Shown piece after piece: positions 1 through 9,355 of a DNA stretch of 64,000 bases; the first letter of the stretch is position 1; each line of letters starts with the position of its first letter. Source of the stretch: Ahniella affigens (lineage in GTDB: Bacteria > Pseudomonadota > Gammaproteobacteria > Xanthomonadales > Ahniellaceae); the NCBI RefSeq assembly GCF_003015185.1, contig NZ_CP027860.1, positions 868,001 to 932,000 on the forward strand, given 5' to 3'. The notes below the pieces were generated by a model. The model searched no databases, was not told the DNA's origin, and saw nothing but the letters and a program-made list of their open reading frames with translations. The translations under genes were made by a program, and so were the position numbers.

Positions 1-2
1 CT

Positions 3-1862
3 GAAGGCGGCTGCGCGCTGAAATCGCAGCCGATTGCGAATGGCCAAACTGCAGCAATTGCTTACACTGGGATGTTCGCTGCGGGCGACATCCAATTCCG
101 TCGTCGTGTCGATAGTGAGGCGGGGTGGGACCAATTTCGCTTCGAGATCGACGGCATTGTGCAAGGCGTGCCGTGCGCGTTGGCCGATGACCGCTGCGCG
201 GGTAGCGGTGCCACCGATGCAACGGCCTCCGGTGCGACGGACTGGAATCAACCGGGCGCTACGTTGCGCGTTCCCGTTACCGGTGGGCTGCACACGATCA
301 CTTTTCGGTACGACAAGGACGCCGTATGTTGCGACGCGGGTGCCGACGCCGCCTGGGTCGATGCACTGATCCTGCCACTAGCGCAGAACGTGATCGTGGC
401 TGCAACCGGGCCGGGATCCGTGAACGCCACGCCAGCGGGTATCGCTTGTGGGGCTCAGTGCATGGCGTCGCTGCCGCGGGATACACCGTTAATGCTGACC
501 GCGATTCCAAATGCGGGCGCCGCGTTTTCGGGTTGGACGGGCTGCCCCGACTTCCACGGCAACCAGTGCTTCGTGTTGATTGAGAACGCCGTGTCGGTGG
601 CCGCGGCGTTCACCAGCGTGCCGCGCAACATCACGGTCGCGCGGAACGGCACCGGCACGGGAAGCGTCGCGTCGAGCCCTGCGGGGATCGATTGCGGGCA
701 AGACTGCAATGAGTTGTACGATTCGGGTACCGTGGTGACGTTGACCGCAAGTCCCGACACTCAGAGCCTCTTTACCAGTTGGGGCGGGGTGACCTGCCTT
801 GGCGGCAACAGCATGCCGATCTGCACGTTTACAGTCTCATTCGATGCGATTGCGACCGCAACGTTCAGCACGATCGTGACGGTGCCGGACGCACCATTGA
901 ATCCGGTTGCTTCGCCGGGCAATGCGGAAGCGCTGATCTCGTTCACGCCACCAGCGAGCGATGGTGGTTCACCGATTACGCAGTACACCGTGACCTGCAG
1001 TCCCGGTGCCGTGACCGTGACTGGCGATGCGTCACCGATCTTGGTGTCCGGCTTGATCAATGGCACCAGTCATACGTGCACGGTCAGCGCGACGAATGCA
1101 GTCGGCGCAGGACCCGCCTCGGTGCCTACCAACAGCTTCATCCCGGCAACCGTGCCGTCGGCGCCGAGCCTGTTGTCGGCCCAACCGATCGATCAAGCGG
1201 CGCAGCTGACGTTCAGTGCGCCAAATTCGAACGGCGGTGCGGCGATTCTTGATTACACCGCGCGTTGCACGCCCGGCAACGCGACCGCGACAGGCAACGC
1301 GTTGAGCCTGGACGTCACGGGCTTGAGCAATCAGGTCGCATATCAGTGTTCGGTGCGGGCGCGAAACGGGGTCGGGCTGAGCGCCGCATCGAATGTGCAG
1401 AGCGTGATTCCAGGCAGTAGTGGCAGCAGCGCCGATTTGTCGATCAGCAAGACCAATGGCACGAATTTTATCGGCGCGCCAGGGTTTACCGATTATGTGA
1501 TCATCGTGAGCAACCTCGGGCCGGCAGCGGTGACGGATGCGCGCGTCGAGGACACCGTTGCCATCGGCACGGATTTTGAAAGCGCAACGTGGACGTGTGC
1601 CGCGTTCAACGGCGCCGCGTGTCCTGCCAGTGGTAGCGGCAGTCTGGATGTCCGCGTTGATCTGCCGGTGAACGCCACGGTGCGGTTCGTGTTGCGGGCC
1701 GTGCCAAACCCGGGGTCGGAAGCACCGGTTTCCAATCTGGCGTCGGTCACGCCGCCTGCAGCGATCAGTGATCCGAACCCGAACAACAACGTTGCGACCG
1801 ACGGGCCGGATCGGCGTGGCGTATTTCGAGACGGATTCGAGGCGCCGCCGCAACCGCCCTGA
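3..1862 (+). CDS. Secreted multidomain protein: InlB-like repeats, two FN3, DUF11, C-terminal DGFE motif (5' partial)
   Basis: The frame is open to the left edge, so the start and any signal peptide lie outside the window. The visible protein begins with a beta-rich, Cys-containing region and continues into two Listeria-Bacteroides (InlB B-type) repeats, recognisable by G(S)VxxxPAGIxCGxxC followed by FSGWTG or FTSWGG. Two fibronectin type III domains follow, each starting near VPDAP or VPSAP. A DUF11 domain comes next (ADLSISKTNGTN, VSNLGPAAVTDARVED, then DPNPNNNVAT). The protein ends in GVFRDGFEAPPQPP. This is the architecture of large extracellular adhesin-like or matrix proteins; no catalytic motif is visible. 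The terminal F-x-DGFE tag recurs in the next gene. Function is unknown; surface location is inferred from the domain types. Confidence 0.8.
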   Translation, partial: EGGCALKSQPIANGQTAAIAYTGMFAAGDIQFRRRVDSEAGWDQFRFEIDGIVQGVPCALADDRCAGSGATDATASGATDWNQPGATLRVPVTGGLHTITFRYDKDAVCCDAGADAAWVDALILPLAQNVIVAATGPGSVNATPAGIACGAQCMASLPRDTPLMLTAIPNAGAAFSGWTGCPDFHGNQCFVLIENAVSVAAAFTSVPRNITVARNGTGTGSVASSPAGIDCGQDCNELYDSGTVVTLTASPDTQSLFTSWGGVTCLGGNSMPICTFTVSFDAIATATFSTIVTVPDAPLNPVASPGNAEALISFTPPASDGGSPITQYTVTCSPGAVTVTGDASPILVSGLINGTSHTCTVSATNAVGAGPASVPTNSFIPATVPSAPSLLSAQPIDQAAQLTFSAPNSNGGAAILDYTARCTPGNATATGNALSLDVTGLSNQVAYQCSVRARNGVGLSAASNVQSVIPGSSGSSADLSISKTNGTNFIGAPGFTDYVIIVSNLGPAAVTDARVEDTVAIGTDFESATWTCAAFNGAACPASGSGSLDVRVDLPVNATVRFVLRAVPNPGSEAPVSNLASVTPPAAISDPNPNNNVATDGPDRRGVFRDGFEAPPQPP

Positions 1863-1921
1863 CGATCCGCACCCGGATTTTCCGATTGTGCGTTCAATCC
1901 CACTCCATTCGATGGTTCATC

Positions 1922-3139
1922 ATGTTTGTGATCAGAACGCCCTCGCTACTGATGCTCGCGCTCGGTGTCATTTCCGTAGCGGTCAACGCGGCCACGATTG
2001 CCAATCCAGCCACGTTGCCGGGAGGCGATGGTGGCGCGGGGGACTACTTTGGCAGCGCCTTGGCCTTGGCCGGCGACACCCTGGTTGTCGGGGCGCCGCG
2101 CGATCGCCCTAATGGAGCCAATAGTGGCTCGGTGTATGTGTTCGCGCGCGACGGCGATGACTGGGCACTGCAGCAACGCCTGGTCCCCAGTGACAACACC
2201 TCTGGCGACCAATTCGGCTTTTCGGTCGCGATACACGGCGATCTGCTGATCGTCGGTGCGCCCTACGTCGGCGGTGCGGATCAGGGTGGGGCCTATGTGT
2301 TCGAGCGCAGTGCCGGCGTGTTCACAGAGGTGCAAAAGTTTGAGGTCACACCGATGCCGCAGCCGCGCTATTTCGGCTGGTCGGTGGCAGCCGGTCCAAA
2401 CGTAGTCTGGGTCGGATCGCCGGCACACCGAATCGTGGGCAACTTTCAGGGCAGTGCGACGCAGTTCGCGAAAGACCAAAACGGCGCGTGGATTGAAGGG
2501 CCGACATTCGGACCTTTCGGTGGCACGGGCGGCGAAACGTTTGGTATCGCCATGGCTTACTCGGCCGGGCAATTGATCGTTGGCGAAAAGGGCGAACGTG
2601 TGGGGAATCAGGACTTCGCGGGCGCAGCCATTGCCTATCGCTACGATGGCAGCCTGACCCAGATCGGCGAGGTGTCGATTTCGAGCGCGCAGTCGTTCGA
2701 TCAGTTTGGCGCCGCGGTGGCTATCAGTGGACCTTGGATGGTCATTGGCGCACCGGCCACCCAGCGCGCGGGTTACGCCCAGGTGTTTCATTGGAACGGC
2801 ACAGCATGGCTGCCGGATGGTGCAACGCTCAGCCGGGGTGACACTGGTTTCGGTTATGCCGTAGCAGTTGATGGTGATCGCTTGGCCATCAGCGGATTGT
2901 CGGGCGGTGGGTTGGTGCAGCTCTATCAACGTGTCGACGGGCAGTGGCTGGCACTGGACTTGATCACGCCAGCCGATCTGTTTAACGGTGATGACTTCGG
3001 TGCCGCTTTGGCGCTCACCGATGGTGAGGTGATGGCAGGCCTGCCTGGTCGCGATTTGGTTGGCGTCAGCGCCGATGTTGGCGAAATACGAACGCTGCCG
3101 TTTCAAACCGAGATCGTGCACCAGGATGGATTCGAGTGA
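1922..3139 (+). CDS. Secreted FG-GAP/integrin-like beta-propeller protein with C-terminal DGFE
   Basis: I chose the ATG at 1922 because it opens directly into a signal peptide (MFVIRTPSLLMLALGVISV, cleavage near VNA-AT); an upstream in-frame TTG at 1886 would put 12 hydrophilic residues in front. The mature protein is made of FG-GAP-type repeats of the form G-D-x-FG-x-A-[LV]-A...L-[IV]-[VI]-GAP, for example YFGSALALAGDTLVVGAP, QFGFSVAIHGDLLIVGAP, QFGAAVAISGPWMVIGAP and DFGAALALTDGEVMAGLP. These should fold as a calcium-binding beta-propeller. The last residues are IVHQDGFE, the same tag as in the upstream protein. It starts 60 bp after that gene and may be co-transcribed. Probably an exported structural or binding protein; its ligand cannot be inferred. 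Confidence 0.85.
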   Translation: MFVIRTPSLLMLALGVISVAVNAATIANPATLPGGDGGAGDYFGSALALAGDTLVVGAPRDRPNGANSGSVYVFARDGDDWALQQRLVPSDNTSGDQFGFSVAIHGDLLIVGAPYVGGADQGGAYVFERSAGVFTEVQKFEVTPMPQPRYFGWSVAAGPNVVWVGSPAHRIVGNFQGSATQFAKDQNGAWIEGPTFGPFGGTGGETFGIAMAYSAGQLIVGEKGERVGNQDFAGAAIAYRYDGSLTQIGEVSISSAQSFDQFGAAVAISGPWMVIGAPATQRAGYAQVFHWNGTAWLPDGATLSRGDTGFGYAVAVDGDRLAISGLSGGGLVQLYQRVDGQWLALDLITPADLFNGDDFGAALALTDGEVMAGLPGRDLVGVSADVGEIRTLPFQTEIVHQDGFE

Positions 3140-3154
3140 CACGCACACAGCAAC

Positions 3155-3187
3155 AAAAACGGCCGGGTGCTTTAGCCACCCGGCCGG
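3155..3187 (-). terminator. Rho-independent terminator of gltA
   Basis: The nine-base stem GGCCGGGTG (3161-3169) pairs with CACCCGGCC (3177-3185) around a 7-nt loop. Read on the minus strand it is followed by GTTTTTGTTG. It lies just downstream of the gltA stop. Confidence 0.8.
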
Positions 3188-3208
3188 TTCGTGAAGTGAG
3201 CGAGCGGT

Positions 3209-4501
3209 TCAGCGCTTGTCGAACGGCACGTAATCGCGTGGGCCCGAGCCGGTGTAAATCTGCCGCGGACGGCCGATCTTGGTGTCCGGCGTGACGTTCT
3301 GCTCCAGCCAATGCGCGACCCAGCCCGCGGTGCGGGCAATCGCGAACATGACAGTGAACATCTCGGTCGGAATCTTCAGCGCCTTGTAAATGATGCCGGA
3401 GTAGAAGTCGACGTTCGGGTACAGCTTGCGCTCAATGAAGTACGAGTCTTTGAGCGCGGCTTCTTCGAGCTTCATCGCCACATCGAGCATCGGGTCGTGC
3501 ACACCGAGGTCGTTCAGCACCTTATGGCACATCTCGCGGATGATGGTCGCGCGTGGGTCGAAGTTCTTGTACACGCGGTGACCGAAACCCATCAGGCGGA
3601 ACCCGGAGTTCTTGTCCTTGGCTTTTTCAATCGCCTTGCCGACTTGATCGGCAGTGCCGATTTCTTCGAGCATCTTGAGCACGGCTTCGTTTGCACCGCC
3701 GTGTGCCGGGCCCCACAACGCCGCAATGCCGGCAGCCACGCACGCGTAAGGATTGGCGCCAGTCGAGCCGACCAAGCGCACGGTCGACGTCGACGCGTTC
3801 TGCTCATGATCGGCGTGCAGAATGAACAGCAGATCGAGCGCTTTCGCCGCGACCGGTGGCAATTCCAGCGGCTCGGACGGCACTTCGAACATCATGTGCA
3901 AAAAGCGCGTGCAGTATTCCAGGCTGTTACGTGGGAAGCGCGTGGGCCAGCCAATTGAATAGCGATAGCAGGCGGCGGCGATGGTCGGCATCTTCGCGAT
4001 CAGGCGGATCGCTGCCAGATGGCGCTGCTTCGGATCTTCAATATCCAGGGAGTCGTGATAGAACGCGGCCAGCGAGCCCACCACGGCGCACAGCATAGCC
4101 ATCGGGTGCGCGTCATATTGGAAGCCGTTCAAGAACTGCCGCAGCGATTCGCGCATCATCGTGTGGTGCGTGACTTCGTGCTCGAAGTTCTTGAACTCGC
4201 CAGGGGTCGGTAGCTCGCCCTGCATCAGCAGATACGCCACTTCCAGAAAACTCGAATTCTGTGCCAGCTGCTCGATCGGGTAACCACGATACAACAGCAC
4301 ACCGGCATCGCCGTCGATGTAGGTGATCGCCGAGCGGCATGCGGCCGTCGACATGAAGCCAGGGTCGTAAGTGAACAACCCGGTATCCTTGTGCATCTTG
4401 CCGATGTCGATCGCCGACGGGCCGACGGTACCGGACACGACCGGCAGCGTGGACGTTTTTTGCGAACCGTTGTCGGTCAGGGTGACGGTGTTTTGGGACA
4501 C
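3209..4501 (-). CDS. gltA: Citrate synthase, hexameric type
   Basis: Condenses acetyl-CoA and oxaloacetate to citrate, the entry step of the TCA cycle, in the cytoplasm. At 430 residues it matches the NADH-regulated Gram-negative type II enzyme (E. coli 427). The catalytic triad is present: His267 in [10 protein letters not shown], His308 in GFGHRVYK and Asp365 in NVDFYSG; the substrate-binding [10 protein letters not shown] stands at 229-238. The start is a GTG preceded on the minus strand by AAGGAGATCATC, a strong ribosome-binding site; no ATG lies closer to that site. It is monocistronic, with a clear terminator after the stop. Identification is secure. Confidence 0.98.
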   Translation of the reverse strand: MSQNTVTLTDNGSQKTSTLPVVSGTVGPSAIDIGKMHKDTGLFTYDPGFMSTAACRSAITYIDGDAGVLLYRGYPIEQLAQNSSFLEVAYLLMQGELPTPGEFKNFEHEVTHHTMMRESLRQFLNGFQYDAHPMAMLCAVVGSLAAFYHDSLDIEDPKQRHLAAIRLIAKMPTIAAACYRYSIGWPTRFPRNSLEYCTRFLHMMFEVPSEPLELPPVAAKALDLLFILHADHEQNASTSTVRLVGSTGANPYACVAAGIAALWGPAHGGANEAVLKMLEEIGTADQVGKAIEKAKDKNSGFRLMGFGHRVYKNFDPRATIIREMCHKVLNDLGVHDPMLDVAMKLEEAALKDSYFIERKLYPNVDFYSGIIYKALKIPTEMFTVMFAIARTAGWVAHWLEQNVTPDTKIGRPRQIYTGSGPRDYVPFDKR

Positions 4502-4780
4502 GATGATCTCCTTGGATCAAGCTTGTTGGTTCTGTTTCGGACTGCCCTGTGAATAAATGGTCAAGAATGAGCGCCATTCGTGCCGGGGCATTCGAACGCT
4601 TGAATTATGGCAGTGATCGCACCGAAATCGAACCTGATTTTTGTGTCATGGCCGATCGGTCATGAGGCGACCGGACATCGGCGCACCATGCGCCCCCGTA
4701 TGTGAAAATGACTGTTGCGCGAGCTGCGGGTCGGGTCTTATGGCAGTCGCTTCGCGTGTTGGCCAAAACCCATCGCCCAA

Positions 4781-4810
4781 AACAAAAGCGCCGCCCGAGG
4801 GCGGCGCTTT
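4781..4810 (-). terminator. Rho-independent terminator of rpmE2
   Basis: AAAGCGCCGCCC (4785-4796) pairs with GGGCGGCGCTTT (4799-4810). On the minus strand it is followed by TGTTTTGGG. It lies about 20 bp after the L31 stop. Confidence 0.85.
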
Positions 4811-4830
4811 CGGCATCAAGCAAGGCGAAC

Positions 4831-5073
4831 TTACTTGCCGTAGCGCTTGCGGAACTTGTCCACACGACCGCCGGTGTCGACGATCTTGTGCTTGCCCGTG
4901 TAGAACGGGTGCGAGGCGCTGGAGATTTCAACCTTGACGACTGGGTATTCCTTGCCATCTTCCCACTTCACGGTTTCCTTGCTCGTCATGGTCGAGCGGG
5001 TCAGGAACTTGAAATCGCAGGAGATGTCGTGAAACACGACGTCGAAGTATTTCGGATGGATATTGGCTTGCAT
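4831..5073 (-). CDS. rpmE2: 50S ribosomal protein L31 type B
   Basis: An 80-residue protein from the ATG at 5073 ([16 protein letters not shown]). Motifs typical of L31 are [39 protein letters not shown], of which the central [17 protein letters not shown] part is diagnostic. The CxxC zinc pair of type A L31 is absent: only one Cys (in DISCDF) is present. This is therefore the zinc-independent type B form, which in many bacteria replaces the zinc form under zinc starvation; whether this genome also has a type A copy cannot be seen. Its gene is monocistronic with its own terminator. No Zur-like operator was recognised upstream. Confidence 0.95.
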   Translation of the reverse strand: MQANIHPKYFDVVFHDISCDFKFLTRSTMTSKETVKWEDGKEYPVVKVEISSASHPFYTGKHKIVDTGGRVDKFRKRYGK

Positions 5074-5376
5074 GACAGACCCTGCCGGGAAAAAATGGAC
5101 ACTGATTCTAGCCTCTGGTGCCTTGACTTCGCAAGTTGGGTTTGCAGCCACCTCGGTGCGCCGCCAGCGAATCGTTCAGGATCAAGCGTTTAGGGCGCGC
5201 GGGCGGGCAGCGCGTGACTCGGATTGTTGGCTCCCGGCCGCATTCTGAACCGATCGCGCGACCCGACGAAAGGAGCCGACCGCTCGGACGGTCCCGCTGT
5301 TCGACGCACCAACGCACTGATCATCTAGCCTTCGCGTGTGGTCACACTAATCTGAGTCATCTGAAGGAGTCAAACC
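5074..5376. other. Divergent intergenic region rpmE2/msrP
   Basis: About 300 bp between two divergent genes, so it must hold both promoters. No convincing sigma-70 boxes, operator dyad or small gene was recognised. The msrP ribosome-binding site (GAAGGAG) lies at its right end. Confidence 0.5.
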
Positions 5377-6393
5377 ATGCCCGTCTTCCAGGATCGCCAC
5401 CTGAAACCTTCTGACCTCACCGATGAGCGTGACTTTTTGAATCGGCGCAAGCTGATCGCGGCGATGGCCGTGTCGCCGTTGCTCAGCGCCTGTGGCCAGG
5501 CCAACTCTGAAGCCAAGGCTGCTGAAGCCGCTGCTGCGGCCAAGCCAAATCCTGTCCCCGTCAGTCCTGAAGGTGTGCCGGCCGATGCAATTCCCGGGTT
5601 GAAGACCTCTCCGTTCAGCACTACGGATGCGCTGACCAGTTGGGGGGACGTGACCAGCTACAACAACTACTACGAATTCGGCACCGACAAGTCGGATCCG
5701 GCGCAGAATGCCGGTGCGTTCAAGGCGCGGCCCTGGTCCATCACGGTTGCTGGCGAATGCGAGGCACCCGGGACCATTGATCTCGAAGACTTGCTGAAGC
5801 CGGTCGCACTCGAAGAGCGGATCTATCGCATGCGCTGTGTCGAGGCCTGGTCGATGGTGATCCCCTGGGATGGTATTTCGTTGGCCGAGGTCCTCAAACG
5901 CTTCAAGCCGACCTCGAAGGCCAAGTACGTCCGTTTCGTCGGGCTCAAAGACGCCGATCGCATGCCTGGTCAGCGCTGGCCAGTGCTCGACTGGCCCTAT
6001 CAGGAAGGGCTTCGAATTGATGAGGCCATGCATCCGCTGGCGTTCTTGGCCGTCGGTGTCTACAGCCGCTGGCTGCCGAATCAGAATGGCGCGCCATTGC
6101 GCCTCGTCGTGCCTTGGAAGTACGGGTTCAAGGGCATCAAGGGCATCGTACGGATTGAGTTCACCGAAAAGCAGCCACCAACCAGTTGGAACGATTCCGC
6201 GCCTGACGAATATGGGTTCTTTGCAAATGTGAATCCAGCGGTTGATCATCCGCGCTGGAGTCAGGCGAGCGAGCGCCGTATCGCCAGCGATCGGAGCGTG
6301 TTCAATGCACGCATCGCCACGTTGCCGTTCAATGGCTATGCCGAGCAGGTGGCGAGCCTTTACAGCGGCATGGATCTCAGCCGGTTCTACTGA
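5377..6393 (+). CDS. msrP: Periplasmic methionine-sulfoxide reductase catalytic subunit (molybdopterin)
   Basis: MsrP (YedY) repairs oxidised methionines of periplasmic proteins using electrons from MsrQ. The ATG at 5377 follows GAAGGAGTCAAACC. The N-terminus has a twin-arginine signal ([10 protein letters not shown], Arg23-Arg24) and a hydrophobic stretch ending SPLLSACG. The oxidoreductase molybdopterin-binding domain covers roughly residues 90-320, with the molybdenum-ligand Cys154 in [15 protein letters not shown], a family signature. Length (338) matches E. coli MsrP (334). Unusual: LLSAC-G at 35-40 resembles a lipobox, so the protein might be a Tat-exported lipoprotein rather than soluble. 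It overlaps msrQ by one base (TGATG). Confidence 0.95.
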   Translation: MPVFQDRHLKPSDLTDERDFLNRRKLIAAMAVSPLLSACGQANSEAKAAEAAAAAKPNPVPVSPEGVPADAIPGLKTSPFSTTDALTSWGDVTSYNNYYEFGTDKSDPAQNAGAFKARPWSITVAGECEAPGTIDLEDLLKPVALEERIYRMRCVEAWSMVIPWDGISLAEVLKRFKPTSKAKYVRFVGLKDADRMPGQRWPVLDWPYQEGLRIDEAMHPLAFLAVGVYSRWLPNQNGAPLRLVVPWKYGFKGIKGIVRIEFTEKQPPTSWNDSAPDEYGFFANVNPAVDHPRWSQASERRIASDRSVFNARIATLPFNGYAEQVASLYSGMDLSRFY

Positions 6394-7037
6394 TGAACGC
6401 GACTGCGACCAAACGCTGGGACCGGATCGCCTGGAGCAAGTGGCTTTTGTTCCCCGCCGCATTGCTGCCCGCTTTGTTGTTGCTGCAAGGGGCGCTGCAG
6501 AACACGCTGGGTGCTGATCCGGTCAAGGCCCTGACGCACGCTACCGGTCTTTGGGCGTTGCGGTTTCTGTTGCTCAGCCTCGCGATGACGCCGTTCCGGC
6601 TGTGGACCGGTTGGACCGGTTTCATCCGCTACCGGCGCATGCTCGGTCTGTATGCGTTCTTTTACGCGTGCCTGCATTTGCTGGTGTATCTGGTGTTGGA
6701 CCTTGGCACGTATTGGGCCGATTTGCTGACCGATATTCAGAAGCGCCCATACATGACCGTGGGTTTTGGGGCGTGGCTGATCATGTTGCCCCTGGCGATT
6801 ACGTCGACCCGCGGCATGATCCGCCGCATGGGGCGGCATTGGCAGCGTTTGCACCGCTTGGTCTACGTCGCCGGAATTCTCGCGGCGCTGCACTTTTTGT
6901 GGTTGGTCAAGGCCGATCTCCGGGAGCCGGGCATTTATGCGGGCATCCTGGCAGTCTTGCTGCTGGCCCGCCTTTGGCCCAAGCGGCGCGCGCGAGGCAC
7001 AGGGCCCGTGGGCGCCGCGACGACAAGCCGGAAATAG
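6393..7037 (+). CDS. msrQ: Heme-binding membrane subunit MsrQ
   Basis: MsrQ (YedZ) is the inner-membrane b-type cytochrome that passes electrons from the quinone pool to MsrP. The 214-residue protein has several membrane segments of the ferric-reductase-like transmembrane domain, with conserved histidines in FFYACLHLLVYLVLD, MGRHWQRLHRLVY and ILAALHFLW that should bind heme. Its ATG shares one base with the msrP stop, indicating translational coupling. The pair works in the envelope oxidative-damage response. Confidence 0.95.
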   Translation: MNATATKRWDRIAWSKWLLFPAALLPALLLLQGALQNTLGADPVKALTHATGLWALRFLLLSLAMTPFRLWTGWTGFIRYRRMLGLYAFFYACLHLLVYLVLDLGTYWADLLTDIQKRPYMTVGFGAWLIMLPLAITSTRGMIRRMGRHWQRLHRLVYVAGILAALHFLWLVKADLREPGIYAGILAVLLLARLWPKRRARGTGPVGAATTSRK

Positions 7038-7163
7038 CTGGCCGCATGCAGGCAATGCTTTGAAAATCAAGCAATAAATTGGTAAATGCCGCGAACAAGG
7101 GTTTCTTCGGTATCCCCTCTCGACAGCAGCAGCCGAGGCGGTGACAATCGCTTGGAATGATCC

Positions 7164-8609
7164 TTGCTTCCGCGCGGTCCAACCTTGAAACAATCCCTCC
7201 AAATTGGTCTGAATCAGAGCCTCAAGCTGACGCCTCAGCTGACGCAGTCGATTCGCCTGTTGGCCATGTCGACGCTGGAGTTGGAAGCCGAACTGTCGTC
7301 GCTGCTGGATGCGAACCCGCTCTTGGATCGCGAATCCGATCAGATGCCTGATGACGATGCAGGGCTTGGTCAGCAGGACGGCGCTGACGATCGCGAGCCG
7401 GAATCTGACGTGATCGACGACAACCTCGATCTGCAGAGTTTTGAAGAGGCGGGCGATTGGGTCGAGTCCACCGGCTCGGGCAACGGGCAAGATGAAGACA
7501 ATGATCAGTTCGAACGCAATGCCGAAGTGCCAACATTGGCCGCCGAGTTGCTGTGGCAGATCGCGCTGACGCCGCTCTCGGACCGCGATCGGCAGATTGC
7601 CGCAGCGATCATTGATGCCCTGGATGACGATGGCTACCTGCGCACGCCAGACGCCGACCTGTTGGCGGCATTGCCAAGTGCGCCGCTGATTGGCGCATCC
7701 GAGATCGAATCGGTCCGCCGCCTGATCATGCAAATGGATCCGCCCGGTGTTGCAGCCCGAACGTTGGTGGAGTGTCTGGTCGCGCAGCTACAGCAGCTCG
7801 ATCTCCCAAAAGCGCAGCGTGATCTCGCCATCAAGATTGTCACCGACTATTTGGAACAGTTGCCGAAGCTCGATACCCTGAAACTGGCGACGCGGCTCGG
7901 GTGCAAGGAACACGAATTGCGTGAGGCGATTCAATTGATCCGTTCGTTGAATCCGCGGCCCGGTAGTCAAGAAGACCGGCAGTCTGCCGAATACGTGGTG
8001 CCTGATTTGATCGCCAGGAAAATCAACGGGCGGTGGCGTGTGACGTTGGCGAACGCGACTATTCCGGCGTTGTGCATCAATCGTCATTACGAGCGCATGG
8101 CGGCCGAATCACGTGGTGAAACCGGTACCTATCTGCGCGCGCAACTGCAGGAAGCGCGCTGGCTCATGAAGAGTCTGCAGCAGCGCGGCGAAACGTTGAT
8201 TCGGGTTGGCGAATGCATCCTGCGCGAGCAGGGCGCGTTCCTGGACTACGGGCCCGAGGCGTTGCGGCCGCTGACACTGAAGCAGATCGCCGAAGAAGTG
8301 GGCCTTCATGAGTCGACCATTTCGCGCGCGACGCTGCGCAAATACATGTCCACCCCGCGCGGCGTGTTTGAGTTGAAGCGGTTCTTTTCGAGCGGCGTCA
8401 GCACCGACGGCGGGGGCGAAGCGTCGGCGACCGCAGTCCAAGCCATGATCAAGAAACTGATTGACGCCGAAGATCGCGCCAAACCGCTTTCTGATCAAAC
8501 ACTTGCGGAAATGCTAAAAAAAGATGGCGTACAGGTAGCCAGACGCACCGTGGCGAAGTATCGTGAGGCCATCAACATTCCAAGCTCCAGCGAGCGCTGC
8601 CGACTGTAG
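7164..8609 (+). CDS. rpoN: RNA polymerase sigma-54 factor
   Basis: Sigma-54 directs transcription of nitrogen, motility and stress genes together with AAA+ enhancer-binding proteins. The Gln-rich activator-interacting region I is at the N-terminus (LKQSLQIGLNQSLKLTPQL), followed by an acidic region II, the core-binding domain, a helix-turn-helix (LKQIAEEVGLHESTISRATLRKYM) and the RpoN box ARRTVAKYRE near the C-terminus. About 480 residues is the family norm. The start is ambiguous: the frame has no ATG between its upstream stop (7158) and region I, only TTG codons at 7164 and 7185. I use 7164 because GGA lies about 8 nt upstream; the protein would begin MLPRGPTLKQ or MKQSLQIG. It precedes hpf, the usual order, but lptB is not upstream as in most relatives. 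Confidence 0.95.
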   Translation: MLPRGPTLKQSLQIGLNQSLKLTPQLTQSIRLLAMSTLELEAELSSLLDANPLLDRESDQMPDDDAGLGQQDGADDREPESDVIDDNLDLQSFEEAGDWVESTGSGNGQDEDNDQFERNAEVPTLAAELLWQIALTPLSDRDRQIAAAIIDALDDDGYLRTPDADLLAALPSAPLIGASEIESVRRLIMQMDPPGVAARTLVECLVAQLQQLDLPKAQRDLAIKIVTDYLEQLPKLDTLKLATRLGCKEHELREAIQLIRSLNPRPGSQEDRQSAEYVVPDLIARKINGRWRVTLANATIPALCINRHYERMAAESRGETGTYLRAQLQEARWLMKSLQQRGETLIRVGECILREQGAFLDYGPEALRPLTLKQIAEEVGLHESTISRATLRKYMSTPRGVFELKRFFSSGVSTDGGGEASATAVQAMIKKLIDAEDRAKPLSDQTLAEMLKKDGVQVARRTVAKYREAINIPSSSERCRL

Positions 8610-8905
8610 ATGCGAAAATTTCCTGCCTTTGTTGCGGTCGAAAGCCAGTACCCAACCTGCAGGAATCGTATTGATCTCGGTTTTTTCATCAACGAATTTC
8701 TCACATTTTTCCGCCTGCGGTCACCCGCGAAAGTCTTGCGTCCGCGCACAGATTCGCGCACAGCGTTGTGTCCGAATGTCGGCGCAGGACTTGAAATGAA
8801 AGAGCTGTTCCCCAAGTCTTTTAGTGAGTGGCGCGAACATGGTCGTTCTCGCCGCTCACAATATCGGGTGCCGGAACGGCACCAAACACAAGACGGAGGT
8901 TCCGT
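8610..8905. other. Intergenic region rpoN/hpf
   Basis: Nearly 300 bp. An open frame from 8610 crosses it but has no recognisable homology and runs into hpf in another frame. The hpf ribosome-binding site (GACGGAGGT) is at the right end; the long leader suggests that hpf has its own promoter. Confidence 0.4.
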
Positions 8906-9223
8906 ATGCATATCGAAGTTTCTGGACATGGTGTGGAAGTGACTGGCGCGCTGCGTGACTATGCGAACGACAAGATGGGTCGCGTTGTGCGCCACTTTGA
9001 TCACATGACTGGCGCACACGTGATTTTGAGCCTGGAGAAGTTGAAGCACCGGGCTGAGTGCACCTTGAATGTGTCGCAACGTCGCATTCACGCTGAAGCT
9101 GAATCCAGTGACATGTACGCCGCGATTGATGCCCTTGTCGACAAGCTCGACGGCCAAGTCAAGAAGCACAAGGAGAAGCTGCAAGAGCACCGCCGCGACC
9201 AGATGGATCGCGATCTCGTTTGA
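8906..9223 (+). CDS. hpf: Ribosome hibernation promoting factor, short form
   Basis: Binds the 30S subunit and promotes formation of inactive 100S ribosome dimers in stationary phase. I chose the ATG at 8906 because GACGGAGGTTCCGT precedes it and it gives the normal N-terminus MHIEVSGHGVEVTGALRDYA. The 105-residue protein has the S30EA domain only (ECTLNVSQRRIHAEAESSDMYAAIDALVDKL), with no C-terminal dimerisation domain, so it is the gammaproteobacterial short type. It follows rpoN as in many Gammaproteobacteria and ends at a strong terminator; ptsN is not present after it. Confidence 0.95.
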   Translation: MHIEVSGHGVEVTGALRDYANDKMGRVVRHFDHMTGAHVILSLEKLKHRAECTLNVSQRRIHAEAESSDMYAAIDALVDKLDGQVKKHKEKLQEHRRDQMDRDLV

Positions 9224-9247
9224 CTCATCGAATTCATTGACCCAACA

Positions 9248-9280
9248 AAAAGCCCCCGTAGACGGGGGCTTTTCGTTTCT
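9248..9280 (+). terminator. Rho-independent terminator of hpf
   Basis: AAAAGCCCCCG (9248-9258) pairs with CGGGGGCTTTT (9263-9273), loop TAGA, followed by CGTTTCTT. The A-rich left flank could let it work on the other strand too. Confidence 0.88.
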
Positions 9281-9355
9281 TGCACGCACTCAGCGTGCAG
9301 CAGGATTGATGCAGGCCTGAAGGGCATCCCGCCAAAGTCCACAATCTTGCCGGTA

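Noticed and set aside
7157-7351. ATG at 7157 as an rpoN start
   Set aside because: It is out of frame with sigma-54 region I; reaching rpoN would need a frameshift, and the TTG starts at 7164 and 7185 explain the protein without one.
8610-8942. Open frame between rpoN and hpf
   Set aside because: Starts directly after the rpoN stop without a ribosome-binding site, resembles no family and overlaps the true hpf start in another frame.
9281-9299. Hairpin TGCACGC...GCGTGCA after the hpf terminator
   Set aside because: Lies after an already strong terminator, has a short stem and no T-run; no separate role can be supported.
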